Below are positions 26,901-35,870 of a DNA stretch of 64,000 nucleotides, in pieces. Position numbers and translations under genes: made by a program. The stretch's first letter is position 1, and the number at the start of each line of letters is the position of its first letter. The notes below the pieces were generated by a model, which had not been told where the DNA came from, ran no database searches, and saw only the letters and a list, made by a program, of their open reading frames with translations. The stretch spans positions 124,001 to 188,000 of the forward strand of contig CAZFTJ010000006.1 of assembly GCA_964521865.1 (NCBI GenBank), in the 5' to 3' direction. This DNA is from CAYSRJ01 sp964521865. GTDB lineage: Bacteria > Spirochaetota > B62-G9 > DRHN01.

Positions 26901-27537
26901 GCTGTCCATTCTATCAGCTGCTACAAAGCTGGAGGGATAGAACTGTCCGCATAACACCAAAAACCTTCATTTCCGTAAAATAGCGCTCTGATTTTTCATC
27001 TTCCTTGATATTGATCCTATTTGTCGGATATGTCTTAGCTGGCAGGAAGCAAAATTCTGTCAGAATTCAGCCGAAAATGGAGTTTTCGGTCAGACACTAA
27101 TTACTTAATCTAAGACCTAAACTATGGGAAAAGACCTGTTCGAGTCATACTCGGCTCTCTATTCTGAATACTTTTCATACAATCTCATTAGTAGTTGATA
27201 ATATTCTTCTTAAGTGCTTAACTAAGAAATAGACATAATTTTTAGACAAGCCAGGCACACTTAGCAATAGAAGAAAAATGTCAGAATGCTCATAATCCCA
27301 TTGTGATGGCTTCACTGCACACTTCTTCCCTACTTCAATAGTAAAGCCTTTCAACAATTTGTCTCGCAAAAATATAAACTTTACACTATTCCCTCAACAA
27401 AATTCCAAATCAAATGAACGATATACACATACAAAGTCATACCTGTAAACATGTAATAGCCTACTATTTAAATTTTCGACTCTCTATAGTTGGCCGCATA
27501 TTAAATAACTTTATTTATTAAAATTTAGTGATATTTG
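26901..27537. other. Intergenic region between insertion remnant and LacI unit
   Basis: No supported gene. A 64-codon minus-strand ORF (27175-27369) has no recognisable motif. The part to about 27110 is probably old insertion-element DNA. Confidence 0.3.
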
Positions 27538-27566
27538 TTGACAAAAATATTTTAAGTTTATAATAT
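27538..27566 (+). promoter_or_regulatory. Promoter of second lacI-type gene
   Basis: TTGACA (27538-27543) and TAATAT (27561-27566) are 17 bp apart. An alternative -10, TATAAT at 27559-27564, has a 15-bp spacer. Confidence 0.65.
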
Positions 27567-27594
27567 GTAATCGAAAACATGATAACGTTATCAT
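27561..27594. promoter_or_regulatory. LacI-type operator at the regulator promoter
   Basis: The region includes the perfect 16-bp palindrome ATGATAACGTTATCAT (27579-27594) and an upstream ATCGAAAACATG. Of its 34 bases, 29 recur at 28762-28795 in front of the DegT operon, which links both promoters to one repressor. Confidence 0.65.
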
Positions 27595-27665
27595 ATATTA
27601 TTAATTATAAATATTATCTATCTTTCGTATAGATGAAACAATTATTTTTTTAGGAAAGAAATCAT

Positions 27666-28661
27666 ATGAGAATGCGAATGAAAGATATCGCAAAAGAAGC
27701 AAATGTTTCAGTTATTACAGTTTCAAGAGTAATTCATAATAACGGATACGTAAGTAAAGACAAAAGAGAGAGAATATTGAATATAATTAACAAATATAAC
27801 TACGTAATTGATGGTGTGGCACAGAGTCTAAGAAAAGAAAAGACAAATACAATAGGTTTTGTAATGTCACAAATATACCCAGACCCATTCCAATCCACAA
27901 TCGCCATGTTTCTTGAGAAAGAAGCAAAGAAAAAAAAGTACAGATTGCTTATAAATAATACATTAGGAAATATTGAAGAAGAAGAAGAAGCGGTAAATTT
28001 GTTTATTAAATATAGAACTGACGGGATTATTTTCAGTTATTTGATGAATATAAGCAATGTTGAAAAAGTTAGGCAAGCAAATATTCCATTTATACTCATT
28101 GAAAGAAGAAAAAACCTTAAGCGAGTCAATGCTATATTGCTTGATAATTACAAAGCAATAGAGATGTCATATAAACATCTTGTTTCAAAAGGAGCAAAGA
28201 AGATTGGGCTTATTGGGGCACATTTGGGCGATGAAGTAGAAAATCAAATCTTTGAGAGTTATAAAAAAATGGTAGTTAAAAGTGGATTAAAATTTGATGA
28301 AGATATAGTTTATTTAGATTGGATGGATTCTAAAACGGGGTATAAAGGCATTTATAAATTTTATAAGAATAAAAAAATACCTGATGCATGTATTATTATT
28401 AATGATATTACTTCGTTAGGGGCTTTACAGGCATTACATGAGTTAAAAATAAAGGTTCCGGAGGATATACTGATAACTTCAGAAGATAATACATTATCAG
28501 AATTTACAGCGCCCCCTATGACATCAGTGACATTTGGAAAGGAAAGAATTGCACACGCTGCTTTGGAATTAATATTGGGAAGAATTGAAAACAAAATAAA
28601 TGAAGATAAACTTGTTTTACTTAAACCAAGGCTTGTAAAAAGAGTATCAACAGGAGATTAA
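27666..28661 (+). CDS. LacI-family transcriptional regulator
   Basis: The 331-residue protein opens with MKDIAKEANVSVITVSRVIH, the LacI helix-turn-helix, then a hinge VAQSLRKEKTNTIGFV. The sensor domain includes NVEKVRQANIPFILIERR, TDGIIFSY and APPMTSVTFGKERI. It is preceded by its own promoter and operator. A closely matching operator in front of the aminotransferase/methyltransferase genes at 29012 suggests that it controls both itself and that operon. The inducer is unknown. Confidence 0.9.
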   Translation: MRMRMKDIAKEANVSVITVSRVIHNNGYVSKDKRERILNIINKYNYVIDGVAQSLRKEKTNTIGFVMSQIYPDPFQSTIAMFLEKEAKKKKYRLLINNTLGNIEEEEEAVNLFIKYRTDGIIFSYLMNISNVEKVRQANIPFILIERRKNLKRVNAILLDNYKAIEMSYKHLVSKGAKKIGLIGAHLGDEVENQIFESYKKMVVKSGLKFDEDIVYLDWMDSKTGYKGIYKFYKNKKIPDACIIINDITSLGALQALHELKIKVPEDILITSEDNTLSEFTAPPMTSVTFGKERIAHAALELILGRIENKINEDKLVLLKPRLVKRVSTGD

Positions 28662-28738
28662 TGCGAAGGCTCTAGTATTTGTATTCTCTAGGATAAAAAT
28701 GGGTTTTTAAAAAAATTAAAGATAATTTGAAATTTTCC

Positions 28739-28767
28739 TTGACAAAGAGATATAGATATTGTAATAT
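28739..28767 (+). promoter_or_regulatory. Promoter of the DegT/corrinoid/MttB operon
   Basis: TTGACA (28739-28744) and TAATAT (28762-28767) with a 17-bp spacer, the same layout as the promoter at 27538. Confidence 0.6.
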
Positions 28768-28795
28768 GCAATCGAAAACATGTTATCGATTTCAT
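28762..28795. promoter_or_regulatory. LacI-type operator at the DegT operon promoter
   Basis: Matches the operator at 27561-27594 in 29 of 34 positions, including the ATCGAAAACATG block and the CG-centred half sites. A third related site, ATGTTATCGATTACAC, lies at 28867-28882. Confidence 0.6.
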
Positions 28796-29011
28796 ATTGT
28801 TAATGTTTCTATATAAAGAAACAAGTCTAGTCATTACGGTTCGACTTTTTTATTTTTTTAAAAATTATGTTATCGATTACACATCAGGTATTTTATAGCA
28901 AGAGGTTGCTTGTAAAATAGATATTTTTTAAAAGAGATTCTAAGTTTTTTATTAGGAGTTAGTAATCTGAAGAGTTTTAACGAGAAAATCAAAAGGAATA
29001 TGGGGTGAAAA

Positions 29012-30214
29012 ATGACAAAAACACCAAACGATTGGAGCGGAACAGGTGTTCCTGAAACAGGTTTGCAAGTTGACTATCCAGAAGTTTGTGCGATGTATAG
29101 CCTTGAAGAAATTGAAGCAGTAGTAAAAGCGATGCAGAGTCCTATCTACACATTAAGCAATTATACCAAAATGTTCCAGAAGGAATTTGCAGAGTTCATA
29201 GGGAGTAAGTATGCTTTTGCTGTAACAAATGCTGCGAGTGCATTAGAAATGGCAGCTTATATGATAGGGATTGAGCCAGGCGATGAAGTTATTGTACCTG
29301 CAATAACCTTTTTTTCTACTACTCTGGGAATTCTCAGACTTGGCGGCAAGGTCATCTTTGCGGATATTGATCCAATAACCTATAACCTTACTGCTGAGAC
29401 AATCGAGTCTAAAATTACTTCAAAAACTAAAGCAATTTATGTAGTCCACCTTTACGGCCTTCCTGCTGACATGGATTCGATTATGGAATTAGCTAGAAAA
29501 CATGATATCAAAGTAGTTGAAGATTGTGCCCACACTCCTGGGGCAGAATATAATGGTAAAAAAGTAGGTAGTTTTGGCAATTTTGGATGTTTCAGTTTTC
29601 ACACAGCAAAAAACATGACAACACTTGGAGAGGGGGGAATGATTACAACAGATGATGATGAGGCAGCAGCAGATATGCCCGCCTTGAGGCATGTTGGAAC
29701 GAGAGGGTATGCAAACCAAGCAAAGTATTGGCTCCCTTATTTCTATGATATTACCAAAGTTAGAGGAAAGATACCGTACAATTTTTGTATGAATGAAATA
29801 CAAGCTGCTGTTGGAATAGTGCAGTTAAAAAGATTAAATGTTCTTAATGAAAGAAGAAGGAAAATAGCAAAAAGATTGATAGCGGGCTTAAAAGATGTTA
29901 AAGGGCTGCAATTGCCATATGAGCCAGACAATAGAAGACATGTGTACCATTTATTTCAAATAGTAATAGATGGGGATAGAGATAAATTCATCGAACTCCT
30001 TCATGACAAATATAGTATAAGGACTGCTCCATTATATCCACCAGTTTACTGGTTTAGCATTTATAAGGAAATGGGATACAAGGAGGGCATTGCCCCTATT
30101 GCAGAAAAAGTTTATAAGCAATCCACATGCTTGCCCATGACACCGGCTCTAAACGATTGGCAGATTGATTACATGATAGAGTCTGTAAGAAAATCTATAA
30201 AAGAAGCAACATAG
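29012..30214 (+). CDS. DegT/DnrJ/EryC1/StrS-family PLP aminotransferase
   Basis: A 400-residue sugar-type aminotransferase. Marks are TNAASALEMAAYMIGIEPGD, VPAITFFSTTLGILRLGGKV, cofactor Asp171 in VVEDCAHTPGAEY, and Schiff-base Lys200 in SFHTAKNMTTLGEGGM. Members usually aminate nucleotide-linked keto sugars, and some act on scyllo-inosose-like cyclitols. Here there are no nucleotide-sugar genes, so catabolic deamination of an imported amino sugar or amino-cyclitol is conceivable. It starts behind GGGGTGA and is first in an operon with corrinoid and MttB genes. Confidence 0.88.
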   Translation: MTKTPNDWSGTGVPETGLQVDYPEVCAMYSLEEIEAVVKAMQSPIYTLSNYTKMFQKEFAEFIGSKYAFAVTNAASALEMAAYMIGIEPGDEVIVPAITFFSTTLGILRLGGKVIFADIDPITYNLTAETIESKITSKTKAIYVVHLYGLPADMDSIMELARKHDIKVVEDCAHTPGAEYNGKKVGSFGNFGCFSFHTAKNMTTLGEGGMITTDDDEAAADMPALRHVGTRGYANQAKYWLPYFYDITKVRGKIPYNFCMNEIQAAVGIVQLKRLNVLNERRRKIAKRLIAGLKDVKGLQLPYEPDNRRHVYHLFQIVIDGDRDKFIELLHDKYSIRTAPLYPPVYWFSIYKEMGYKEGIAPIAEKVYKQSTCLPMTPALNDWQIDYMIESVRKSIKEAT

Positions 30215-30281
30215 GAGAACAATAAATTTCAAACATTTAACCGATTAGGAGGGGGTTAGAAAATGAAGAGGGGGTACATCA

Positions 30282-30905
30282 ATGCCTGATTTTAAAGGTA
30301 TGGCAGAAGCACTTATTACAGGGAACGCCGGTAAGGTAAAAGAACTCGTGCAGGAGGCAGTTGATGAGGGTGTTGCACCTCAGAAGACCCTCGATGAAGG
30401 CCTTATTTCCGGCATGGAGGTTGTCGGTGTACGATTCAAGAATTGTGAAATATATGTACCGGAGGTACTCGTCAGCGCGCGGGCGATGAGCGCCGGTATG
30501 GAGATTCTGGAACCGCTCCTTGTAGCATCAGGTGCGAAGTCACGAGGTATTTTTGTGGTGGGAACGGTAAAAGGAGACCTGCATGACATCGGAAAAAACC
30601 TCGTTGCTATGATGCTTAAAGGAGCGGGATGGAAAGTTGTGGATGTGGGTGTTGATGTTGATGCCGAGAAGTTTGTTCAGACAGCAATTGATGAGGATGC
30701 AGATGTTATCGGGCTCAGCGCACTACTTACAACAACGATGGTAAATATGAAACAGGTAATCGAGCTTGCCAAAAATAAGGACTGCAAATCGAAGATCGTT
30801 GTCGGTGGTGCTCCGCTTACACAGAATTATGCCAATGAAATTGGGGCCGACGGCTATGCACCCGATGCGGCCACTGCGGTTGAAGTAGTTAATAAATTTA
30901 TTTAA
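30282..30905 (+). CDS. Corrinoid (B12-binding) methyltransfer protein, MtbC1/MtgC-like
   Basis: A 207-residue protein with a cap domain (LITGNAGKVKELVQEAVDEG, FKNCEIYVPEVLVSARAM) and a B12 domain with Asp99-x-His101-x-x-Gly104 (GDLHDIGKN), SALLTTTM and GGAPLTQNYANEIGADGY. His101 should ligate cobalt. The gene is clearly richer in G+C than its neighbours. A mini-ORF (30262-30288, MKRGYINA) ends overlapping its ATG, so translation may be coupled. It should accept methyl groups from the MttB enzyme encoded 34 bp downstream. Confidence 0.94.
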   Translation: MPDFKGMAEALITGNAGKVKELVQEAVDEGVAPQKTLDEGLISGMEVVGVRFKNCEIYVPEVLVSARAMSAGMEILEPLLVASGAKSRGIFVVGTVKGDLHDIGKNLVAMMLKGAGWKVVDVGVDVDAEKFVQTAIDEDADVIGLSALLTTTMVNMKQVIELAKNKDCKSKIVVGGAPLTQNYANEIGADGYAPDAATAVEVVNKFI

Positions 30906-30939
30906 CAGGTGCTATTTATTTCTGAAAGGATTATTTCAA

Positions 30940-32418
30940 ATGATTTCGATTCAAAGAAAAAACCCATTTAAAATTTTAAGTGATGATGAAATATTTCGTA
31001 TTCATACAGCTACACTGGATCTTCTAGAAAATACTGGAGTTCGCTTTCTCTGTGGCAGTGCTTTAAAAATATTTAAAAATGCTGGGTTACGGATTGATGA
31101 AAATAAAACAGTATATTTCCCACCTGATGTTGTTGAGTCCTGTATTCGTTCTGTACCACCAACATTTACTCGATACCCATTAGACCCTACAAGACATTCT
31201 CCTGTAAGACTTGGCAGTTGTAGAGTGCATTTCGGTACAGGTTCAACGACTGCGTACGTATTAGACTTAGATGGTACCCACCGGAAGGGGACAGAGGAAG
31301 ATATCGCTAATTTTGCAAGGCTCTCGGATGCAATGAAGTATCTTGAGATCGGGAATGGAATGATCTGGGCTCAGGATGTGCCTAAGAGCGTTTTCCATGC
31401 ACGTTATGTTGAAGTACTTGCACAAAACAATGGCAAAGTTATGCCTGCAGGCGATGGGCTTGATCAGAAGACAACGGAAGATATTATTCGGTTGGTAGAA
31501 ATTGTTCAGGGTGGTTATGATGAGATTGGGAAGAAAAAGAGCTTTACAATGTCTGCACTTCCTCAAAAGGCTCTTACATGGAGTGAGGAGGCAACAGTAT
31601 TAATAGAAACGGCAAAAGTGAAACTTCCAAGTGAAGTATTCCCAATGCCGTTAGCGGGTTCGATGCACCCAGTAACTCTTTCAGGTTCCATTGTACAAGG
31701 TAATGCAGAAGCGCTCAGTGGTCTCGTTCTCAGTCAGCTGGTGAATCCTGGTGCACCTGTAATTTATGTTGCGTGGCCGGGAATGATGGATATGTCTGTT
31801 GCAACAAATGTTTTTGGGTGCCCTGAGCAGGTACTCATGAGTGCAGCTTTTGCCCAGATAGCAAAATACTATTCTATGCCATCAAATATTAATGTTGGAC
31901 AAACTGAGGCCAAAATTCCTGATCAGCAGGCTGGGTATGAAAAGATGATGGGTATGCTTTTGCTTGCATTGGCTGGATCTGATGAAATAGCTCTTGTTGG
32001 TGGTCTTTTGAATTCGGGAATAACTGCAAATTACGAACAGGTAATTATTGATAATGAAATAGCTGGGTATGTTCAAAGGATATTGGAAGGAATTCATGTT
32101 ACTGAGGACAAGCTTGCAATAGACGTTATTCATGAAGTCGGTCATGGAGGTAACTTCATAGAGCATGAGCACACTTTGAAATATTTCAAAGAGGAACAAC
32201 ATTTTGCAAAATTATCTGAAAGGAATGTTCGTCAAAAATGGGAAGCTGATGGAAGTAAAGGGATACATGAGGTGGCAAATGAAAGGGCACGGTCAATATT
32301 AGATTATCATAAACCGAATCATTTGTCTGATAAAATCATTGCTGAGTTAGAAAGGGAAGTATCAGTTATTTATAAACGCGAGGGTATAGAATACAGACCT
32401 TTTTCTTTAAATAAATAA
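30940..32418 (+). CDS. MttB-superfamily corrinoid methyltransferase, non-pyrrolysine
   Basis: The 492-residue protein shows LDLLENTGVRFLCGSALKIF, VYFPPDVVESCIRSVP, HFGTGSTTAYVLDLDG, MPLAGSMHPVTLSGSIVQGN and QLVNPGAPVIYVAWPGMMDM, a standard trimethylamine methyltransferase-family protein. No in-frame amber codon occurs, so it belongs with glycine betaine-, proline betaine- or carnitine-type demethylases. The site GAAAGGA precedes ATG 30940. Its likely partner is the corrinoid protein just upstream. The imported substrate may come from the CUT1 system encoded downstream. Confidence 0.92.
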   Translation: MISIQRKNPFKILSDDEIFRIHTATLDLLENTGVRFLCGSALKIFKNAGLRIDENKTVYFPPDVVESCIRSVPPTFTRYPLDPTRHSPVRLGSCRVHFGTGSTTAYVLDLDGTHRKGTEEDIANFARLSDAMKYLEIGNGMIWAQDVPKSVFHARYVEVLAQNNGKVMPAGDGLDQKTTEDIIRLVEIVQGGYDEIGKKKSFTMSALPQKALTWSEEATVLIETAKVKLPSEVFPMPLAGSMHPVTLSGSIVQGNAEALSGLVLSQLVNPGAPVIYVAWPGMMDMSVATNVFGCPEQVLMSAAFAQIAKYYSMPSNINVGQTEAKIPDQQAGYEKMMGMLLLALAGSDEIALVGGLLNSGITANYEQVIIDNEIAGYVQRILEGIHVTEDKLAIDVIHEVGHGGNFIEHEHTLKYFKEEQHFAKLSERNVRQKWEADGSKGIHEVANERARSILDYHKPNHLSDKIIAELEREVSVIYKREGIEYRPFSLNK

Positions 32419-32870
32419 TGATGTATAAGGGAAGGTAAGAAGTATATAAAGATTCCCAGGCGGTATTCGCAAGATCACATTTTGGTATAAGGTGTTTATA
32501 GAATCGATTTTTGATATTTGTTTTTGAATTATTTTTATGGCATTAGCGAATATTGTGTAGAAGTTGTTATCTCTGGTGGGTTGGTATGTGCATTGAAGGC
32601 TAATGCACTAAAATGATCAAGGAGTATGCGGTATTTTCCATTAGATTTATGCCAAACAGTCGTTTGACGGAGAGGAAGATTTTTGAATTTTGATCGATTT
32701 TTGGTATAGAAAAAATCCTTCTATTTTATGAAAGTGCTCAATGTTATGTGTAAACCAAAAGTAATTATACCCGCGTGCCTAGAAGTGGAGGTGAAGATTA
32801 AAACCTCACTTCTGCAACTAACTTTATTTAAACATTTACATTATTTATATAAAAGGCATATGCGTATTTA
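32419..32870. other. Intergenic region before the second CUT1 binding protein
   Basis: A hairpin AGAAGTGGAGGT (32781-32792) with ACCTCACTTCT (32803-32813), one bulge, may end the MttB transcript. No gene is seen. The SBP promoter could lie here, but I cannot place it. Confidence 0.4.
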
Positions 32871-32882
32871 GAAAGGAGGTGA
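32871..32882 (+). promoter_or_regulatory. Strong Shine-Dalgarno-like site with no gene, upstream of SBP
   Basis: GAAAGGAGGTGA stands 58 bp ahead of the SBP start, which has its own AAGGAGAAG. No start codon follows it. It fits the STAB-SD pattern. Confidence 0.5.
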
Positions 32883-32940
32883 ATATAAGTTTAATTAAGA
32901 TTTCAAATAAATAAAAATATAATGAATAAGGAGAAGAAAA

Positions 32941-34368
32941 ATGAAAAGGGGATTTTTGTGTTTATTTGTATTGTTTGTTGCTTTTTCAATTGCTTTAGTA
33001 CCTGTTTTTGCAGGCGGAGGCAAAGAAAAGGCCGAGAAAAAAAAAGAAGTTGAAGTTACTACAACAGGGGAGTGGTCCCTGGCAAAAGCTGCAGAGCCCT
33101 ATAAAGGAACTGTTTTACATATTACCAAGGAACCTTGGGCCGCTCCAGAAGCTTATATTCCAATAATAAAAGATTTTGAAGCAAAAACTGGAATAAAAGT
33201 TGAGATTGAAAAAATTGAAGTAGCTGAAGCTGAAACCAAAATACTTGCAGATTTTCAAGCCAAAACACATAACTATGATATGTTGGATGTGATCCCCGAG
33301 AATCTTATGAAATATAAGACGCTCGGTATGTTTGAGCCGATGGATAAGTACATGGAAAATAAAGCTCTAAGAGACCCAACACTTTCCTTTGATAACGTAC
33401 CCAAAATTCTATTACAGAGTTTTACACTAGATGGTGTGTTATATGCGTGGCCTCTTTATGTAGTTCAATCTTTTGGGATATATAGAAAAGATATAGCTGA
33501 AAATAAGGAGGAACAGGACGCTTTCTTGAAAAAATATGGTTATAAACTAAAATTTCCACCGGAAACACCTGAAAAGTATCTCGATATTTGTGAATTCTTT
33601 ACGAGAAAAGCAGGTGAAAAACTTGCCGGAAAATTATTAGACAGAGACTTTTACGGAACTACAGTTGCTTTTAAAAGAGGTTGGTGGACATCGTCAAATT
33701 ATATAAAATTTGAAGTTCCTTTTGGTGGGCGTATATACGACAAAAAGGGTAATGTAACAATAAACACTCCCGCAAATTTAACCGCTTTAGAATTTATGCT
33801 TAATCTAAGGAAATATTGTCCTCCAGGCTATTTGGAATATACTTGGGATGAACAAGTAAATCAATATATCAATGGTAATGTATTCATGTATGATTCATGG
33901 ACGGATACCTTTCCATATATAGAGGACCAAAAAGAATCAAAAGTTGCAGGCTTGAATGGTTATTTTCGACCAGCAGTATGGGGACAAGGTGGCCGTTCTG
34001 CAGAAGGGGTTTTTAAAGGTGTGGCGATTCTAAGTACAAGTAAAAATAAAGAGGCTGCGTATTTACTTATACAATATTTTCAAAGACCAGAAGTACAAAA
34101 GAAGTATCAGAGCTTAGGTGGAACATCATTTAATTTTGAAGTTTTAAAAGCGCCTGAATTTTATGATAAAATTCCTTATATACCGGTTCTTGTAGATATG
34201 TTGGAAGACCCAAAGGCTCTTGAGCCAGTTGTTGGTTGGCCATGGATATGGGAAGCCTATGAGGAACTTTCTGGTGAAATAAATAAAGCTGCCGCAGATG
34301 AAGTATCAGCTAAACAGGCACTCGAAAATATGCAACTGCGAGCGGAAAAAATTGCTGCAGGCAAATGA
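32941..34368 (+). CDS. Extracellular solute-binding protein family 1 (CUT1)
   Basis: The 475-residue protein has a signal peptide (MKRGFLCLFVLFVAFSIALV, cleavage near VFA/GG) and the lysine/glutamate-rich linker GGGKEKAEKKKEVEV usual in spirochaete binding proteins. The core shows YIPIIKDFEAKTGIKVEIEK, NYDMLDVIPENLMKYK and GVLYAWPLYVVQSFGIYRKD, as in MalE-like family 1 proteins. It should serve the permeases at 34540 and 35871. The ligand may be the substrate of the nearby MttB enzyme. A hairpin follows the stop codon. Confidence 0.87.
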   Translation: MKRGFLCLFVLFVAFSIALVPVFAGGGKEKAEKKKEVEVTTTGEWSLAKAAEPYKGTVLHITKEPWAAPEAYIPIIKDFEAKTGIKVEIEKIEVAEAETKILADFQAKTHNYDMLDVIPENLMKYKTLGMFEPMDKYMENKALRDPTLSFDNVPKILLQSFTLDGVLYAWPLYVVQSFGIYRKDIAENKEEQDAFLKKYGYKLKFPPETPEKYLDICEFFTRKAGEKLAGKLLDRDFYGTTVAFKRGWWTSSNYIKFEVPFGGRIYDKKGNVTINTPANLTALEFMLNLRKYCPPGYLEYTWDEQVNQYINGNVFMYDSWTDTFPYIEDQKESKVAGLNGYFRPAVWGQGGRSAEGVFKGVAILSTSKNKEAAYLLIQYFQRPEVQKKYQSLGGTSFNFEVLKAPEFYDKIPYIPVLVDMLEDPKALEPVVGWPWIWEAYEELSGEINKAAADEVSAKQALENMQLRAEKIAAGK

Positions 34369-34385
34369 AAGGTTTTGAGCATTTT

Positions 34386-34423
34386 TGTATTCCCTTCTCA
34401 TATAAAACTGGGAAGGGAATACA
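34386..34423 (+). terminator. Hairpin after SBP gene
   Basis: TGTATTCCCTTC (34386-34397) pairs with GAAGGGAATACA (34412-34423), followed by TCTTTATTT. It sits between the binding-protein gene and its permeases, like the one at 10446. Confidence 0.75.
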
Positions 34424-34539
34424 TCTTTATTTACAACATATTTTCCGTGTTTGGATTATAAAAACCTTCACAAAAAATTCAAAGGTAAATGAATCATATT
34501 TTTGTGTTATCTTGTAATTTTTTGATTAAGGAACTATAA

Positions 34540-35457
34540 ATGTTGTTGCGTAGGGCATCCACTAGAGAAACTATAAAAAATTATATTTGGATTTTACCAT
34601 CTGTGGTTTTTTTACTCGTAGTGGTTGCTTATCCATTCAGTCGGGCAATTTATTATAGTTTTTATGACTTGAATATGTCGAACGTTTCGAATTATGGAAG
34701 TTATGTTGGTATAAAAAACTATATTAATGCTTTTTGTGATGCAGTGTTTGGGAAAAGTGTTCTCAATTTATTGATGATAGTAGTTTCCGCAGTTTCTTTG
34801 CAATTAGTATTAGGATTTTTAATAGCACTTTTTTTTCATAATAATAATTTTAAACATCAAAGAATTTTTTTAACTATATTAATTATACCAACAATGCTTG
34901 CTCCTATTGTAGTAGGATTGGTTTGGAGGTTTTTACTTTATACACAAACAGGTCTAATTTCTTATATATTTAATAAAATTGGTCTTTTTAGAGACACATC
35001 AATTTTATCAATCAGAGCTCTTGCTGTTATAACCATCATAATTGTAGATACTTGGGAATGGACTCCCTTTATTGCATTATTATTTATATCTGGATTAACT
35101 GCATTACCTTATGAACCTTTTGAAGCAGCAACAATTGATGGTGCATCAAAATTTCAAATTGTTAGATATATTACAATACCACTTCTGAAATCAGTGATAA
35201 TGGTTGCCTTGGGTTTTCGATTTGTTGATGCTTTGAAACTGTTTGATATTGTTTTTGTTCTTACCAATGGTGGTCCTGCTGGTGCTACTGAAGTAACCAG
35301 TCTGTATATGTACAGATTAGGCTTCGTTTATTTTAATTTTAGCTACAGCTCAACACTCGCCGTATTTTTCATATTTGCCGTTATTGTAATAACAATAATT
35401 ATATATTTTAATTTTAAAATGAAAAATAAACTTTTCCATAAGAAAACAAATTTATAA
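34540..35457 (+). CDS. CUT1 ABC transporter permease, MalF-like
   Basis: A 305-residue, six-segment permease with the loop PFEAATIDGASKFQIVRYIT and TNGGPAGATEVTSLYMYRLG. It resembles the permease at 10554 in layout. It partners with the 35871 protein and the binding protein at 32941. Confidence 0.9.
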   Translation: MLLRRASTRETIKNYIWILPSVVFLLVVVAYPFSRAIYYSFYDLNMSNVSNYGSYVGIKNYINAFCDAVFGKSVLNLLMIVVSAVSLQLVLGFLIALFFHNNNFKHQRIFLTILIIPTMLAPIVVGLVWRFLLYTQTGLISYIFNKIGLFRDTSILSIRALAVITIIIVDTWEWTPFIALLFISGLTALPYEPFEAATIDGASKFQIVRYITIPLLKSVIMVALGFRFVDALKLFDIVFVLTNGGPAGATEVTSLYMYRLGFVYFNFSYSSTLAVFFIFAVIVITIIIYFNFKMKNKLFHKKTNL

Positions 35458-35870
35458 ATGTGTAACATCATAAATATTCTAATTTTAATTATATATAAAA
35501 ATTCACTCGCGTCCAAATTAACAAAGTAAAAATAGCCTAACACGTTGATAATACAGGACTTCTTTATATTTTGGCAATTTTGAGATTTCAATTCCTATTT
35601 TGGACAGCATAAGTTGTTTTTAAGTATATTTTAAACTTGTTTCTATGCATTCTAAATAAGATTATTACTAGTAATTATTAATCTTAGAGCATTTTCGCTA
35701 AATTGGACAGCATGTTCAAATTTTTTAAAAAAAATATTACATTGTGTAACTTGGACAGTCATGATAAAAATTGGTCATTTAGATTTTAAAAATAGGATAC
35801 ATAAAAGTTTGTCTAATGTTGAATCTTCTGAGTATCAAAAGAAGAGCCTATAAGAGTTGCAGGAATCAAA
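35458..35870. other. Intergenic region with three TTGGACAG repeats
   Basis: TTTGGACAGCAT (35599-35610), TTGGACAGCAT (35703-35713) and TTGGACAGTCAT (35751-35762) lie in the same orientation between two permease genes of one transporter. No gene is visible. These may be binding sites or leftover insertion-element ends. Confidence 0.4.

Noticed and set aside
27175..27369. Minus-strand 64-codon gene
   Set aside because: No motif, no clear ribosome site, and no neighbours that support it.
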